In this document: piece by piece, positions 23,666 through 32,279 of the stretch | Layout of the letters: each line of letters opens with the position of its first letter | Numbering within the stretch: the stretch's first letter is position 1 | Assembly: GCA_035544955.1 (NCBI GenBank) | Contig: DASZZN010000014.1 | Span: 124,001-188,000, forward strand | DNA: 64,000 nt | Direction: 5' to 3' | Origin: Candidatus Dormiibacterota bacterium | GTDB lineage: Bacteria > Chloroflexota > Dormibacteria > CF-121 | Notes under the pieces: model-generated | The model's database searches: none | Seen by the model: the letters and a program-made list of their open reading frames with translations, nothing else | Told to the model about the DNA's origin: nothing | Translations under genes and position numbers: made by a program

Positions 23666-24195
23666 TCTGTCTTCGCCCCCTCCGTCCCGAAACGCTCTGA
23701 TGACAATTCGTCCATCCATTTGAGATCTGCCTCCGTGTGAAGTAATGCGCCGCGAACGAGTCGCGCGAGATCGATGCGTCCGTCGCGGCGGGCCCCTTCT
23801 TCCAGCCGGTTCAGGTCGCGCAGACGTTGCAGGTAGGCACGCTTCTGCCGAGCGAGCATTCCCTTCAGGTCGCCGTTGGCGATGCGGGTCGCGAGCAGGA
23901 GTTTCACGTAGATCTCCTCGTGCAGTTGCTGAGGCCCGGAGTCCGGCTGGGCGAGCCACTCGTGGAGCGCCTTGTCGCCCTCCGGCGATAGCTCGTAGAG
24001 CAGCTTGCCCCGGTCGCCGCGATGACCAACGGGCCGGACGAGCCCGTCGCGCTCGAGGCGCTGGAGCGTCGTGTAGATCTGGCCGATATTGACGTCCCAG
24101 GTGCCTCCGAGCATGGCTTCAAAGCGGTTCTTCACCTCATATCCGTGGAGGGGTTGCTCCTTGAGGAGCCCCAGCACGCCGTACTTAAGCGACAA
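23662..24195 (-). CDS. PadR-family transcriptional regulator
   Basis: A 177-aa winged-helix regulator. The N-terminal SLKYGVLGLLKEQPLHGYEVKNRFEAMLGG...VNIGQIYTTLQRLERDGLV is the PadR DNA-binding domain, followed by a helical dimerisation domain (Vir_C-like, LLATRIANGDLKGMLARQKRAYLQRL). TTG 24195 gives the family's usual M-S-L-K-Y-G start; ATG 24235 or 24252 would add unrelated residues across the operator. PadR proteins usually repress a neighbouring drug-export operon, here the ABC genes that overlap its stop. Confidence 0.85.
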   Translation of the reverse strand: MSLKYGVLGLLKEQPLHGYEVKNRFEAMLGGTWDVNIGQIYTTLQRLERDGLVRPVGHRGDRGKLLYELSPEGDKALHEWLAQPDSGPQQLHEEIYVKLLLATRIANGDLKGMLARQKRAYLQRLRDLNRLEEGARRDGRIDLARLVRGALLHTEADLKWMDELSSERFGTEGAKTE

Positions 24196-24217
24196 GCTTT
24201 CGACTACCCATACGCAG

Positions 24218-24238
24218 TATGTATGCTGAGTATGCATA
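24218..24238. promoter_or_regulatory. PadR-like operator
   Basis: TATGTAT, 7 nt, ATGCATA: inverted arms with one mismatch, 22 nt before the padR start. This resembles the ATGTAT/ATACAT dyads bound by PadR proteins and points to autorepression. Confidence 0.45.
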
Positions 24239-24278
24239 AGGCCGCGGCGCATGTCAAGGGCTTGGGTGAGGAAAATCG

Positions 24279-24356
24279 TGGTCGGGGCGAAAAGATTTGA
24301 ACTTTCGGCCTCTCGGTCCCGAACCGAGCGCTCTAACCTGGCTGAGCTACGCCCCG
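24279..24356 (-). tRNA. tRNA-Pro (anticodon CGG)
   Basis: Full cloverleaf on the minus strand: acceptor CGGGGCG/CGCCCCG, D-arm GCTC...GAGC, anticodon stem CTCGG/CCGAG with loop TTCGGGA (anticodon CGG), T-arm GAAAG-TTCAAAT-CTTTT, discriminator A. The 3' CCA is encoded (24281-24279). Confidence 0.95.
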
Positions 24357-24404
24357 ATCAGCGAATGTCAATGATAACCTCTCTCTGGCGCGCCGCCGGA
24401 GCAT

Positions 24405-24478
24405 GCCCTCGTAGCTCAGGGGATCAGAGCGCCTCCGTCCTAAGGAGGGCGTCGCAGGTTCGAGTCCTGCCGAGGGCA
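24405..24478 (+). tRNA. tRNA-Arg (anticodon CCT)
   Basis: Cloverleaf of 74 nt: acceptor GCCCTCG/CGAGGGC, D-arm GCTC/GAGC, anticodon stem CCTCC/GGAGG with loop GTCCTAA (anticodon CCT), T-arm GCAGG-TTCGAGT-CCTGC, discriminator A. CCA is not encoded. Confidence 0.95.
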
Positions 24479-24490
24479 GTTTTCAGCCTC

Positions 24491-24496
24491 TAACAT
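24491..24496 (+). promoter_or_regulatory. -10 element, leaderless nitrobindin
   Basis: TAACAT, 7 nt before ATG 24504; this favours 24504 over ATG 24495, which overlaps the box. Confidence 0.45.
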
Positions 24497-24503
24497 GGAG
24501 CCC

Positions 24504-24980
24504 ATGATCGCCGCGGAGCTGAATCCGGCGCTCACCCCGGTGACCTTCCTGCTCGGCACCTGGCGCGGAGAAGGGGAGGGACAGTACCCGAGCATCAAGC
24601 CCTTCCGCTATCGCGAGGAGATCCGCTTCGCCCACAACGGCAAGCCGTTTCTGATCTACACCCAGCGGACGGAGTCGCTCGAGACCGGCCAGCCGATGCA
24701 TGCCGAAGCGGGCTACATGCGGCTCGTCGGCGAAGGCCGGGTCGAGTTCGTGATCGCCCAGCCCATCGGCTACGCGGAGATCTCGCTCGGCCGGGTGGAT
24801 GGCCGGCGGGTCGACGTCGAGTGCGCCAGCGTCGGGCGCACCCCGACCGCCAAGCCGGTCACCGCGATCAGCCGATCGTTCTGGATGGATGGGGAGGCGC
24901 TCCGTTACGAGATGAAGATGGGGTTGGAAGGGAATCCGGCGATTCGGCACCTGACGGGCAGCTTCCGCCGCTCGGATTAA
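24504..24980 (+). CDS. Nitrobindin/THAP4-like heme-binding beta-barrel protein (DUF1794)
   Basis: A 158-aa protein with the nitrobindin hallmark FLLGTWRGEGEGQYPSIKPFRYREEIRFAHNGKPFLIYTQRT (GTW at 18-20) and a late histidine (H149 in IRHLTG) that matches the proximal heme ligand. The ten-stranded barrel binds ferric heme and handles NO or peroxynitrite. It lies just after tRNA-Arg and converges with the SDR gene, overlapping it by 4 nt. Confidence 0.88.
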   Translation: MIAAELNPALTPVTFLLGTWRGEGEGQYPSIKPFRYREEIRFAHNGKPFLIYTQRTESLETGQPMHAEAGYMRLVGEGRVEFVIAQPIGYAEISLGRVDGRRVDVECASVGRTPTAKPVTAISRSFWMDGEALRYEMKMGLEGNPAIRHLTGSFRRSD

Positions 24981-25762
24981 CGCTGCGGGACGCGCTCCTG
25001 CATTCGGCGCACGACTCGTGTCACAACGCCCCGCGGTGAAAGCCGTACGACCCAGGGGATCAACTTGTTGCTGAAGCCGGGAATCACGATCGTCTTGCCC
25101 GCCATCAGCCCGCGGTAGCCGGCGAGGGCGACCGAGGCCGCATCGGCGATCTGACTCTGCACGAGGCGCGAGTCCTCCATCACGCCGCGCTGCTGGAAGC
25201 CGGTTCGCGTCGGCCCAGGGCTGAGTGCGGTGACCGTAACCCCCGTCCCGCGCAGCTCATTCGACAGCGCCTGAGAGAACGACAGCACGTACGCCTTGCT
25301 CGCGTAATAGACGGCCATCAGCGGACCCGGCAGGAATGCCGCCGTCGATGCGAGATTCAAGATGCGGCCGGCTCGACGTTCGACCATCCCCTTGAGGAAT
25401 AACTTGGTGAGCGCGGTCAGCGCGATGACATTGACCTGCAGCATCTCGAGCTCGATGCGCAGGTCCGTCTCGTTAAAGAGACCGAATACCGGGAAGCCGG
25501 CGTTGTTGACCAGCACGTCGACGTGCATCGAGGCGGCGGTGACCTCTTCAAAGATCTCATCGACGGCGCTCGGTTTGGAAAGATCCCTGGCAAGCACCAG
25601 CGTCTTGACGCGGTGCTCACTCTCCAGGCGTTCGGCCAGCTCTTTGAGCTTGTCCTGGCTGCGGGCAACCAGGATGCAGTCGTAGCCGTCGCGGGCAAAC
25701 AGGATCGCCAGCTCATAGCCGATCCCGCCGGACGCGCCGGTAATCAGCGCGGTCTTACTCAC
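24977..25762 (-). CDS. Short-chain dehydrogenase/reductase
   Basis: A 261-aa classical SDR with cofactor motif TGASGGIG (residues 8-15), NNAG (VDVLVNNAGFPVFG), catalytic Ser in LNLASTAAFLPGPLMAVYYASK and the YxxxK pair, and PGPTRTGF after it. The resemblance is to DltE/YqjQ-like reductases; substrate unknown. Its ATG overlaps the DUF1684 gene stop (ATGA). Confidence 0.9.
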   Translation of the reverse strand: MSKTALITGASGGIGYELAILFARDGYDCILVARSQDKLKELAERLESEHRVKTLVLARDLSKPSAVDEIFEEVTAASMHVDVLVNNAGFPVFGLFNETDLRIELEMLQVNVIALTALTKLFLKGMVERRAGRILNLASTAAFLPGPLMAVYYASKAYVLSFSQALSNELRGTGVTVTALSPGPTRTGFQQRGVMEDSRLVQSQIADAASVALAGYRGLMAGKTIVIPGFSNKLIPWVVRLSPRGVVTRVVRRMQERVPQR

Positions 25763-26388
25763 GCAAATACTTTCTCACCCGCGCGTACGGGGACCGGCAG
25801 CCAGTTCTCGCGCGGCGCGAGCGGGCAGGCCCAACGGGCGTCGTAGGCACACGACGGGTTGTAGGCGAAGTTGAAATCGATCGTGATGTCAGGCGAACCG
25901 GCGGTCATTTCGAGGACCAGGCCGTCGGTGTTCTTCACCGTATCGAAGAGGTAGCGCCCACCACCGTAGGTTTCCTTGCCGGACGTGCCATCCCGAAAGG
26001 GCAGAAACAGACCTCCGCCATAGCCGACCAGGCTGAAGATGGTGAGCCGGCAATCCTGGCCGCCGAGGCGAAAGTTCAACCAGCCGGCTCGGCGGTAGGT
26101 AATGACGCCATCCTCACCGCCGGTGTTGACCACCAGCGGATCGCCCGCGCCGGCGGGCTCGAGGCGCATCGTCAGGCGGTAGCTCGGGTCGTGCTCGAAG
26201 TAGAACAGGCCCTTGAACGCCGCCTGGGCTGCGGGCGAGAGCGGCGACTGCGGGTGCATACGAAACAGCTGATCGCGACCCTGCCGAAATCGTTGCAGCG
26301 CATCAGGTCCTTTCAGGCGGTAAAGGTCGCCGACACGCCGGCGCCAGTCCGCGAGGTCGACGTAGTGCTGGGGCCCGCGGTCAGCCAG
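25759..26388 (-). CDS. DUF1684 protein, probable CTG start
   Basis: From ATG 26259 the protein starts MHPQSPLSPAAQ and carries the DUF1684 core: FRDGTSGKETYGGGRYL, DFNFAYNPSCAYDARWACPLAPRENWLPVPVRAGEK. The frame stays open 43 codons further upstream and encodes DWRRRVGDLYRLKGPD...RQGRDQLFR, which is the expected N-terminal helix of the family. No ATG, GTG or TTG occurs there. The first usable codon is CTG 26388, giving 209 aa. DUF1684 proteins are of unknown function. In operon with the SDR. Confidence 0.75.
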   Translation of the reverse strand: MADRGPQHYVDLADWRRRVGDLYRLKGPDALQRFRQGRDQLFRMHPQSPLSPAAQAAFKGLFYFEHDPSYRLTMRLEPAGAGDPLVVNTGGEDGVITYRRAGWLNFRLGGQDCRLTIFSLVGYGGGLFLPFRDGTSGKETYGGGRYLFDTVKNTDGLVLEMTAGSPDITIDFNFAYNPSCAYDARWACPLAPRENWLPVPVRAGEKVFA

Positions 26389-26411
26389 TGATTTCTAGCC
26401 TGAGGTGGTCG

Positions 26412-28964
26412 TCAGCCGCTGTGCTCGACGGCCTGCGCCGCGGGTTCGCGCTCGGGCGCGGGGGACGGTGCGCTGCCATCGGCATGTGATGCGGCCTGGC
26501 TCTCACTCGTCGCGGTTCCGTTGGCTGGTGCGGCAGAACCGCGGCGTCGCCCGCGGCGGCGCCGGAACTTGCGGGGCGGGGCCGCGCCGTTTTCCGTGGG
26601 TGGTGCTCCGCCCTCCGGTGCCGCGACACCATTGCCTGCGACGGTGGCGCCCGGTGTTACCGGACGAGGCCCGAACCCACGGCGACGCCGGCGCGATCGA
26701 CCTCCGGCCGCCGGGGCGGCGCCAACCCGCTGCCGCCGACGGTCGCCTCGCTGGCGCCCACCGACCGCCGCGTCCATGGCATGAAGGGCACCGATGCCGG
26801 CCACGCGACCCTCGCGCTCGACGTGCTCGAGCAACGGTCGGTAGAGATCCTGTCCCTCGCGGCCGGTCATCGTCTCGATGTCGCCGACCACGACCAGCAG
26901 CTGCTTCGCCCGCGAGATCGCGACGTTCAGCCGCTGGGCCTTCTTCAAGAAACCGATCCGCTCCGCTTCGTTGCTCCGCACCAGGCTCAGGATGACGACA
27001 TCGGCCTCCTCACCCTCGAAGGCATCGACCGTATCGACCGCCAGCCCTGGCAGCGCCACCATCCGCAGCTCGCGCCGCAACTGGGTGACCTGGTCCTGGT
27101 ACATGGCGATGACGGCGACGCGTAACTGCTCGAGCCCGAGTCGCTGCAGGTGGCGGACCACCCGTCCGACCGCCTCGATCTCGGCGCGGTTCGAGATGCT
27201 TCCTGAGCCGCCCTTCTTTTCGCGGCCGCGGATCGTCAGCCAGGTGAGGTTGCGGTTGAAGGGCCACGGCAGCGGCGAGCGCAGCGCCGCCATCTCCGGC
27301 GAGTTCCGCAACCGCCCGTCATACGACGCCACCGATACGTAGCTGCCGATTGGCGCCGCCATCCGGTACTGCTCGTCGAGCATGACGAGGTTGCTTTCGG
27401 GCAAGACGACCCAGCTCAACTCGAAGAAGCTCGCGTCGCGAACCATCGCCCTCGCCTCGTCGTCCTCGACCGGGAACGCCGCGGCACTCTCGTCCAGGAC
27501 CGGAGGCAGCTGGCGGTGGTCGCCGACCAGCAGCCAGCGCGGAGCCAGGCGCAATAGCGGCAGCGTTTCGGTGAAGCGGACCTTGTTCGCCTCGTCCAGG
27601 ATCAGCCAGTCGAACATCTCGGCTTCCTTGCAGGCGAGCGCGATGCGGTTGACTGTGCCGAAGACCACATGGGCGTTGCGCACCCGCGGATCGTCGGCCT
27701 CGACGATGCTCGCGCGGAACTTCGGATCGACCTTCTCGGGCTCGGCGATGCGGACCATGCGCAGCGAGTCCAGTCCTTGCAGACGTTCCTGCGCGTTGTC
27801 TACCGCCGTATTGGCATGGGAGGTCATGAGGATCCGGACGCTGGGATCGCGCGCCACCAGCTGGCGAACCGTCTCAACGATCGAGGTCGTCTTGCCGGTC
27901 CCGGGCGGTCCCTGTACCAGTTGCATGCTCCCGGGGAAAAGATTGACGGCGCTGCGCACCGCCTGCTGCTGGCTCGGGTTGAGGCGCTCATCGAAGGGTT
28001 GCAGGTCGCCGGTACCCGGGGGCAGCACCTCGTCGGGGGCGATCAGGAGCGCCGCGACGCGGCGCAAGCTGATGTCGCCCGCCGGAAAGCCATTCAGGGT
28101 TCGCTGCTGGACCTCGACGACGGCGGTGATCGGCTGCGGCCGGACCGTGCCCGGACCGAGCAGGCCCTCCTCACGGAGCTTGACCAACCAGCGGCGTCCG
28201 CCGCCTTCGCCACGCAGCAGCGTGCCTTCGCGGTCCGCTCCGTGGCCGGTGCGAATGATGACGCGGTCGCCTTCCTTGAACCCGCCTCGACGGCTGAGGA
28301 CGAGCATCGCCCCGGCGCTGCGGTCGCCGTTGGTGGCGCCGCAGACGGTGCATTTCGCACCGGCCACCTGGAGGCTCTCGCACTTGCTGCAGATCACGCC
28401 TTCGGTCTCGACGTCGTAGGGGCGGGCGTCCTGTTCGGCCTGCCAGGCGAGCCATTGCCGCTCGTGGTTGGCAAAGGCCTGGCCGGCCAGGACCAGCGGC
28501 AATTGTGCCGCCTCTTCGAGCGCGGTCAACTGCCGGCGGACCCAGTCCTCCTCCGGCACGTAGGAAGCGGCATCAGCCAAAGCTTCGGCGACTTCTAACG
28601 TTAGCACGTCTCCCGCATCCTTGGAAGGGTCCGGATCGGGTTGAACCCGCTCGATGACGAAGGCGACATCGCGGCCGGGCAGCCCGAAGAGCTGGCCGGT
28701 CAGCCCAAAGCGCTCGATGGTGGTTTCCGTCCGCTTCTGCAGGTTGAGCGTGAAGCGCACCGGAGCGTGCTTGATATCGACGTAGCCGTCACCCTCGGTG
28801 GCTTCGGTCAGCAAACCCATCAGGGCCTCCTGGCCGAGGTGGGCGAGCAGGGTCTCGGCCTGGCTCTGCGGCGCGGCGCAAACGAGCAGGCGGACCGCGG
28901 TGATGTCAGGGGCCCGATGGGCGAACGGGGACCCCGCGACAACAGGCGGTAACCGTAAGGTCAA
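26412..28964 (-). CDS. Superfamily 1 (Upf1/Dna2-like) helicase with zinc ribbon and basic disordered tail
   Basis: An 850-aa protein from TTG 28964, which has AAGGAG 5 nt upstream. Regions: N-terminal domain of unknown fold (1-185); zinc ribbon C192/C195/C205/C208; a beta-rich segment (GDRVIIRTG...GTLLRGEGGGRRWLVKL); helicase core with QGPPGTGKTT (351-360), SHANTAVDN motif Ia, ILDEANK (Walker B, 455-461), GDHRQLPP motif III, LDEQYRM motif IV, VDTVDAFEGEEADVVILSLVRSN motif V and LNVAISRAKQLLVVVGD motif VI. After about 735 the chain is Ala/Gly/Pro/Arg-rich with RRRRG runs, likely RNA- or DNA-binding and disordered. Role in RNA or DNA unwinding. Confidence 0.88.
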   Translation of the reverse strand: MTLRLPPVVAGSPFAHRAPDITAVRLLVCAAPQSQAETLLAHLGQEALMGLLTEATEGDGYVDIKHAPVRFTLNLQKRTETTIERFGLTGQLFGLPGRDVAFVIERVQPDPDPSKDAGDVLTLEVAEALADAASYVPEEDWVRRQLTALEEAAQLPLVLAGQAFANHERQWLAWQAEQDARPYDVETEGVICSKCESLQVAGAKCTVCGATNGDRSAGAMLVLSRRGGFKEGDRVIIRTGHGADREGTLLRGEGGGRRWLVKLREEGLLGPGTVRPQPITAVVEVQQRTLNGFPAGDISLRRVAALLIAPDEVLPPGTGDLQPFDERLNPSQQQAVRSAVNLFPGSMQLVQGPPGTGKTTSIVETVRQLVARDPSVRILMTSHANTAVDNAQERLQGLDSLRMVRIAEPEKVDPKFRASIVEADDPRVRNAHVVFGTVNRIALACKEAEMFDWLILDEANKVRFTETLPLLRLAPRWLLVGDHRQLPPVLDESAAAFPVEDDEARAMVRDASFFELSWVVLPESNLVMLDEQYRMAAPIGSYVSVASYDGRLRNSPEMAALRSPLPWPFNRNLTWLTIRGREKKGGSGSISNRAEIEAVGRVVRHLQRLGLEQLRVAVIAMYQDQVTQLRRELRMVALPGLAVDTVDAFEGEEADVVILSLVRSNEAERIGFLKKAQRLNVAISRAKQLLVVVGDIETMTGREGQDLYRPLLEHVEREGRVAGIGALHAMDAAVGGRQRGDRRRQRVGAAPAAGGRSRRRRRGFGPRPVTPGATVAGNGVAAPEGGAPPTENGAAPPRKFRRRRGRRRGSAAPANGTATSESQAASHADGSAPSPAPEREPAAQAVEHSG

Positions 28965-29045
28965 TGGCGCTCCTTGTGGCGCATAAGATTGGGCCTGGCT
29001 TTCACAGGTGGGCCGACGGCTAGCCACCCCTTCGGCAGAGCGTCG

Positions 29046-29069
29046 GACAGGCGTAAGCGTCAGCCTGTC
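29046..29069 (-). promoter_or_regulatory. Hairpin in the helicase 5' leader
   Basis: GACAGGC and GCCTGTC, perfect 7-bp arms with a 10-nt loop. It lies just downstream of the predicted transcription start and about 80 nt before the TTG start. Confidence 0.35.
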
Positions 29070-29082
29070 TAACCCGGCCACC

Positions 29083-29111
29083 AGTATAACGCCAAACTGG
29101 GGCGTTCGCCA
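29083..29111 (-). promoter_or_regulatory. Promoter of the helicase gene
   Basis: On the minus strand TGGCGA (29111-29106), 17 nt, TATACT (29088-29083). It predicts a leader of about 110 nt, the longest seen in this window. Confidence 0.45.
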
Positions 29112-29146
29112 CTCGGCCGCCGAATACAGGTTTGGCTCCGGTGCAC

Positions 29147-29152
29147 TAGGGT
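29147..29152 (+). promoter_or_regulatory. -10 element, leaderless glycosyltransferase
   Basis: TAGGGT, 8 nt before GTG 29161. Confidence 0.4.
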
Positions 29153-29160
29153 TAGAAGAG

Positions 29161-30699
29161 GTGGCAAAGAGGGCATCCCTGAGCAAGGGCGAGCGGCGCG
29201 TGCAGCGCGCCCTGGAAGTGGCACCGGGTGCGCTCACCTGGACCATCTTGATCGCCCCGGTGGTGGCATCCTTACTGTTCGCCCCCTACATCGCCGTAGC
29301 TATCTTTCTCATCGATATCTACTGGTTCGTCCGGACCGCGACGGTCGTCGTCGGCATTCGCAGCACCTATCGAAAGATGAAGCGGGCGATGCTGGAGGAT
29401 TGGTGGCAGCGCTGCCTTGCGCTGGCGGTCTCACCGACCACGCTCGATCCGCATCGGATCGTGCACGCCGTCCTGATTCCGACCTACACCGAGCCCTACC
29501 CGATCCTTCGCGAGACGGTCCGGGCGATCGCCGAGGCCGACTACCCGGCCGAAAACAAGGTGGTAGCGATCATCACTCGGGAAAGCGACCGGCCCGGTTG
29601 GGAAAACGTCCACCGGCTCCAGCAGGAGTTTGGCGACCGGTTGCGCGCCTTCATCCACATCAAAGACCCGTTGCTGCCGGGCATCGTGGTGGGCAAGTCG
29701 GCCGCGATGGCCTACGGCGGCCCGGTGCTGCGCCGCGAGCTGGAGGCGATGGGCCTCGACCCGAAAGATGTGATCGTCACCGACCTGGATTCGGACTTCC
29801 GCGTCCATCGCCAGTACTTCGCCTACGTGACCTATAACTACGTCCAGGAACCGAGGCGGCTCGAGTGCCTTTTCCAGCCGATCCCGATGTTCCACAACAA
29901 CCTCTGGCGCGTGCCCTTCGCGGTGCGCATCATGGCAAGCGCCTGCACCCAGTGGCAGATGTTCCTCTCATCGCGGCCCGACCGGCTGGTCGCCTTCAGC
30001 AGCTATTCGATGTCGCTCGACCTGGTCATCAAGGCCGACTACTGGGACGACGACGTCATCCCGGAGGATTCCCGCTTCTACTGGAAGTCCTTCTTCGCGA
30101 CCCACGGCCGCTTGAAGATGTTCCCGATCTTCCTCCCGATCTACGGCGACGCGCCCGAGGCCTCCGACCGAGGCATGCCGTGGGAGCGAGTCAAGACGCA
30201 CGCCAATCAGTACAACCAGATCAAGCGCTGGGCTTGGGGCGTCAGTGATGTGCCCTACGCGACGGTCCGGCTGCTGCGCCACCCTGAGATCCCCCTCTGG
30301 CTGCGCGCGCGGCGCTACGGCTACATGATCTTCAACCACTTGACCTGGGCGACGCTGCCGCTCCTGCTGCTGTTTGGCGCCGCCCTGCCGCGCCTCCTGT
30401 CGGAGGACTGGAACCTGACCCTCGCCGCCGACCAGCTCGGCCTTTACGCCTTTATCCTGATCAACATCGCGTTCCTGAACATCGCCGCGCTGATCCTCGT
30501 GGAACGGCGCATCAATCCGCCGATGCCGCGCACCTGGGGAGTGCCGCATCAGATCTGGGCTTACGTCCAGCTTGGCCTGTATCCCGTCGTCGGGCTGCTG
30601 TTCAGCGTCCTGCCCGCACTGGAGGCGCAGACCCGTCTGATGCTTGGCATGTACCTCGAGTATCAGGTCACGGAGAAGGTCTCGGAGGGGACGGCGTAG
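29161..30699 (+). CDS. Membrane glycosyltransferase, family 2
   Basis: A 512-aa processive-type GT2. Two N-terminal membrane helices (LIAPVVASLLFAPYIAVAIFLIDIYWFV) precede the catalytic domain (VLIPTYTEPYPILRETVRAI; nucleotide/metal motif D208-L-D210; acceptor motif Q353-x-x-R356-W357 in QIKRWAWG). Three or four C-terminal helices follow. The Q-x-x-R-W is characteristic of cellulose/hyaluronan synthase-like enzymes. Predicted to build or extend a cell-surface glycan at the membrane. A second glycosyltransferase gene follows, and a flippase is found 3 kb downstream. Confidence 0.87.
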   Translation: MAKRASLSKGERRVQRALEVAPGALTWTILIAPVVASLLFAPYIAVAIFLIDIYWFVRTATVVVGIRSTYRKMKRAMLEDWWQRCLALAVSPTTLDPHRIVHAVLIPTYTEPYPILRETVRAIAEADYPAENKVVAIITRESDRPGWENVHRLQQEFGDRLRAFIHIKDPLLPGIVVGKSAAMAYGGPVLRRELEAMGLDPKDVIVTDLDSDFRVHRQYFAYVTYNYVQEPRRLECLFQPIPMFHNNLWRVPFAVRIMASACTQWQMFLSSRPDRLVAFSSYSMSLDLVIKADYWDDDVIPEDSRFYWKSFFATHGRLKMFPIFLPIYGDAPEASDRGMPWERVKTHANQYNQIKRWAWGVSDVPYATVRLLRHPEIPLWLRARRYGYMIFNHLTWATLPLLLLFGAALPRLLSEDWNLTLAADQLGLYAFILINIAFLNIAALILVERRINPPMPRTWGVPHQIWAYVQLGLYPVVGLLFSVLPALEAQTRLMLGMYLEYQVTEKVSEGTA

Positions 30700-30743
30700 C
30701 CCGGCTCAGGGCCGCGGCCTGGCACTACCAGGCATCGATCGGT

Positions 30744-32276
30744 GTGCTGGCGATCCTCGTCGTCGCCGCCGTCTTGCGCACGTTTCGGCTGGACACCTTC
30801 CCGCCGGGTCTGTACGCAGACGTCGCGGCCAACGGGCTGGACGCGCTGGGCGTACCCAAGCACGGCCTGCAGGTCATCTACCCCCGGGGAACCGGCAACG
30901 GCATCGAAGGCATGATCTCCTGGCTCGATGGGGTCAGCGTCGCCCTGGTGGGTGGCAAACCGATCGCTCTCTACCTGACGACGGTCGTCATCGGCCTGGT
31001 CACGCTCCCCATCCAATACCTGCTAGGAAGCCGCCTCTTCGGGCGCCGCATCGGCCTCATCAGCACCGCGCTCCTGGCCGTGTCCTTCTGGGCCGTCCAC
31101 TACAGCCGGCTCGGTTACCGAACCGTCCTCGTCCCGCTCTTCCTCGACCTCTCATTTCTGGCTCTCTTCTGGGCCGTCCGGCGCGGTGGGAACTGGCGCT
31201 GGGCCCTGGCCGGCGCGGTGATCAGCCTCGGGTTCTATACCTATACGGGCTACCGGCTGGTGCTGCTGGTGCTTGCGGGGTTGATCGTCCAGCGGATCCG
31301 GGCCGGTCGCCAGCTGCCGGGGACGCGGTCATCGTGGGCCGTCTACGTCGTTGCCGCCGCGGTGGTGGTGGCGCCGCTCGCGATCGCCACGTTGCTGCAC
31401 CCCGAGGTGCTCAATCGAGCCGCCGGCGTCTCCGTCCTGGGCGGAGGGCCGATCCTCGGCCTACCGTTCCGGCTCGCCGATCACGCGTGGCGGACACTCG
31501 CCGTCTTCAACCTCTGGGGCGACCCCGAACGCCAATACAACGTCCCGCATCTGCCGCTCTTCGATCCCCTGGTGGGCCTCGCCTTCCTGGCCGGGATCGT
31601 GGTGGCGGTCAAGCGCTGGCGCGAGAGTCGTTACGCCCTGTTGCTGCTCTGGCTCGGCGTGTTCACCCTGGTGGTCGGGCTGACGGATCGCACGCCGCAC
31701 ATGCTCCGCGGCAGCGGGTTGGTTCCGGCCGCCTACCTGCTGGCCGCGGTAGGCCTGGACGCCGTCCTCCAAAAGGTGTGGCCGCGGCGCGCGACACTGG
31801 CGGCCGCGGCCGTCTGGGTGGTCAGCCTCGCCTGGACGGCCATCTTCTACTTTGCCGTCTACCCGACCGTGCCCGGTCTGTATATCGAGTGGATGGGCGA
31901 CCGGGTCGACGTCGGGCGATTCATGGATGCCACGGATTGGAACGGTCGCCAGCTCTACGTTGCCATCACGTTCACCAACCGCGGGATGGTCAACCCGGAT
32001 CCGTTCCGCGCCATCCCCATTCAATTCATGACCGAGGGGCACGTCCCGTGGACGTTTCTGGACTACCGGAAGGTGGCGCAGCTGCCTGGGGACGTGCCCA
32101 TCGCCGTCGTGGTCGACGAACGGGACCGCGTCGTGCTCAGCGGGCTGGCGGCTCGTTTTCCGGATGGCTACGTGGCGTACGTGATGCCACTCCCGCAGCG
32201 CCCGGTCGCGATCTTTCTTCATGGTGACGCCGGGTGGTTCCATCCCGCACTGAGTCGTCCCTACTCGAACTGGTAG
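30744..32276 (+). CDS. Membrane glycosyltransferase, GT39/ArnT-like
   Basis: A 510-aa protein with about eleven hydrophobic segments. The first external loop RLDTFPPGLYADVAANGLDAL carries the acidic residue (YADVAANG) used by lipid-linked-sugar GT-C enzymes. The C-terminal part after about 390 is a soluble extracytoplasmic domain. These enzymes transfer sugars from polyprenyl-phosphate donors to proteins or glycans outside the membrane. GTG 30744 is the first standard start in this frame after the previous gene's end, 44 nt upstream; the first helix begins immediately, so a few residues may be missing. Confidence 0.78.
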   Translation: MLAILVVAAVLRTFRLDTFPPGLYADVAANGLDALGVPKHGLQVIYPRGTGNGIEGMISWLDGVSVALVGGKPIALYLTTVVIGLVTLPIQYLLGSRLFGRRIGLISTALLAVSFWAVHYSRLGYRTVLVPLFLDLSFLALFWAVRRGGNWRWALAGAVISLGFYTYTGYRLVLLVLAGLIVQRIRAGRQLPGTRSSWAVYVVAAAVVVAPLAIATLLHPEVLNRAAGVSVLGGGPILGLPFRLADHAWRTLAVFNLWGDPERQYNVPHLPLFDPLVGLAFLAGIVVAVKRWRESRYALLLLWLGVFTLVVGLTDRTPHMLRGSGLVPAAYLLAAVGLDAVLQKVWPRRATLAAAAVWVVSLAWTAIFYFAVYPTVPGLYIEWMGDRVDVGRFMDATDWNGRQLYVAITFTNRGMVNPDPFRAIPIQFMTEGHVPWTFLDYRKVAQLPGDVPIAVVVDERDRVVLSGLAARFPDGYVAYVMPLPQRPVAIFLHGDAGWFHPALSRPYSNW

Positions 32277-32279
32277 CGC

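Noticed and set aside
22934-23959. Longer ATPase starting at 23959
   Set aside because: The extra 98 residues lie over padR in another frame and look like shadow sequence; ATG 23665 gives the normal family N-terminus.
24282-24478. tRNA pair as phage or island attachment site
   Set aside because: No integrase gene and no repeated tRNA 3' end was found nearby.
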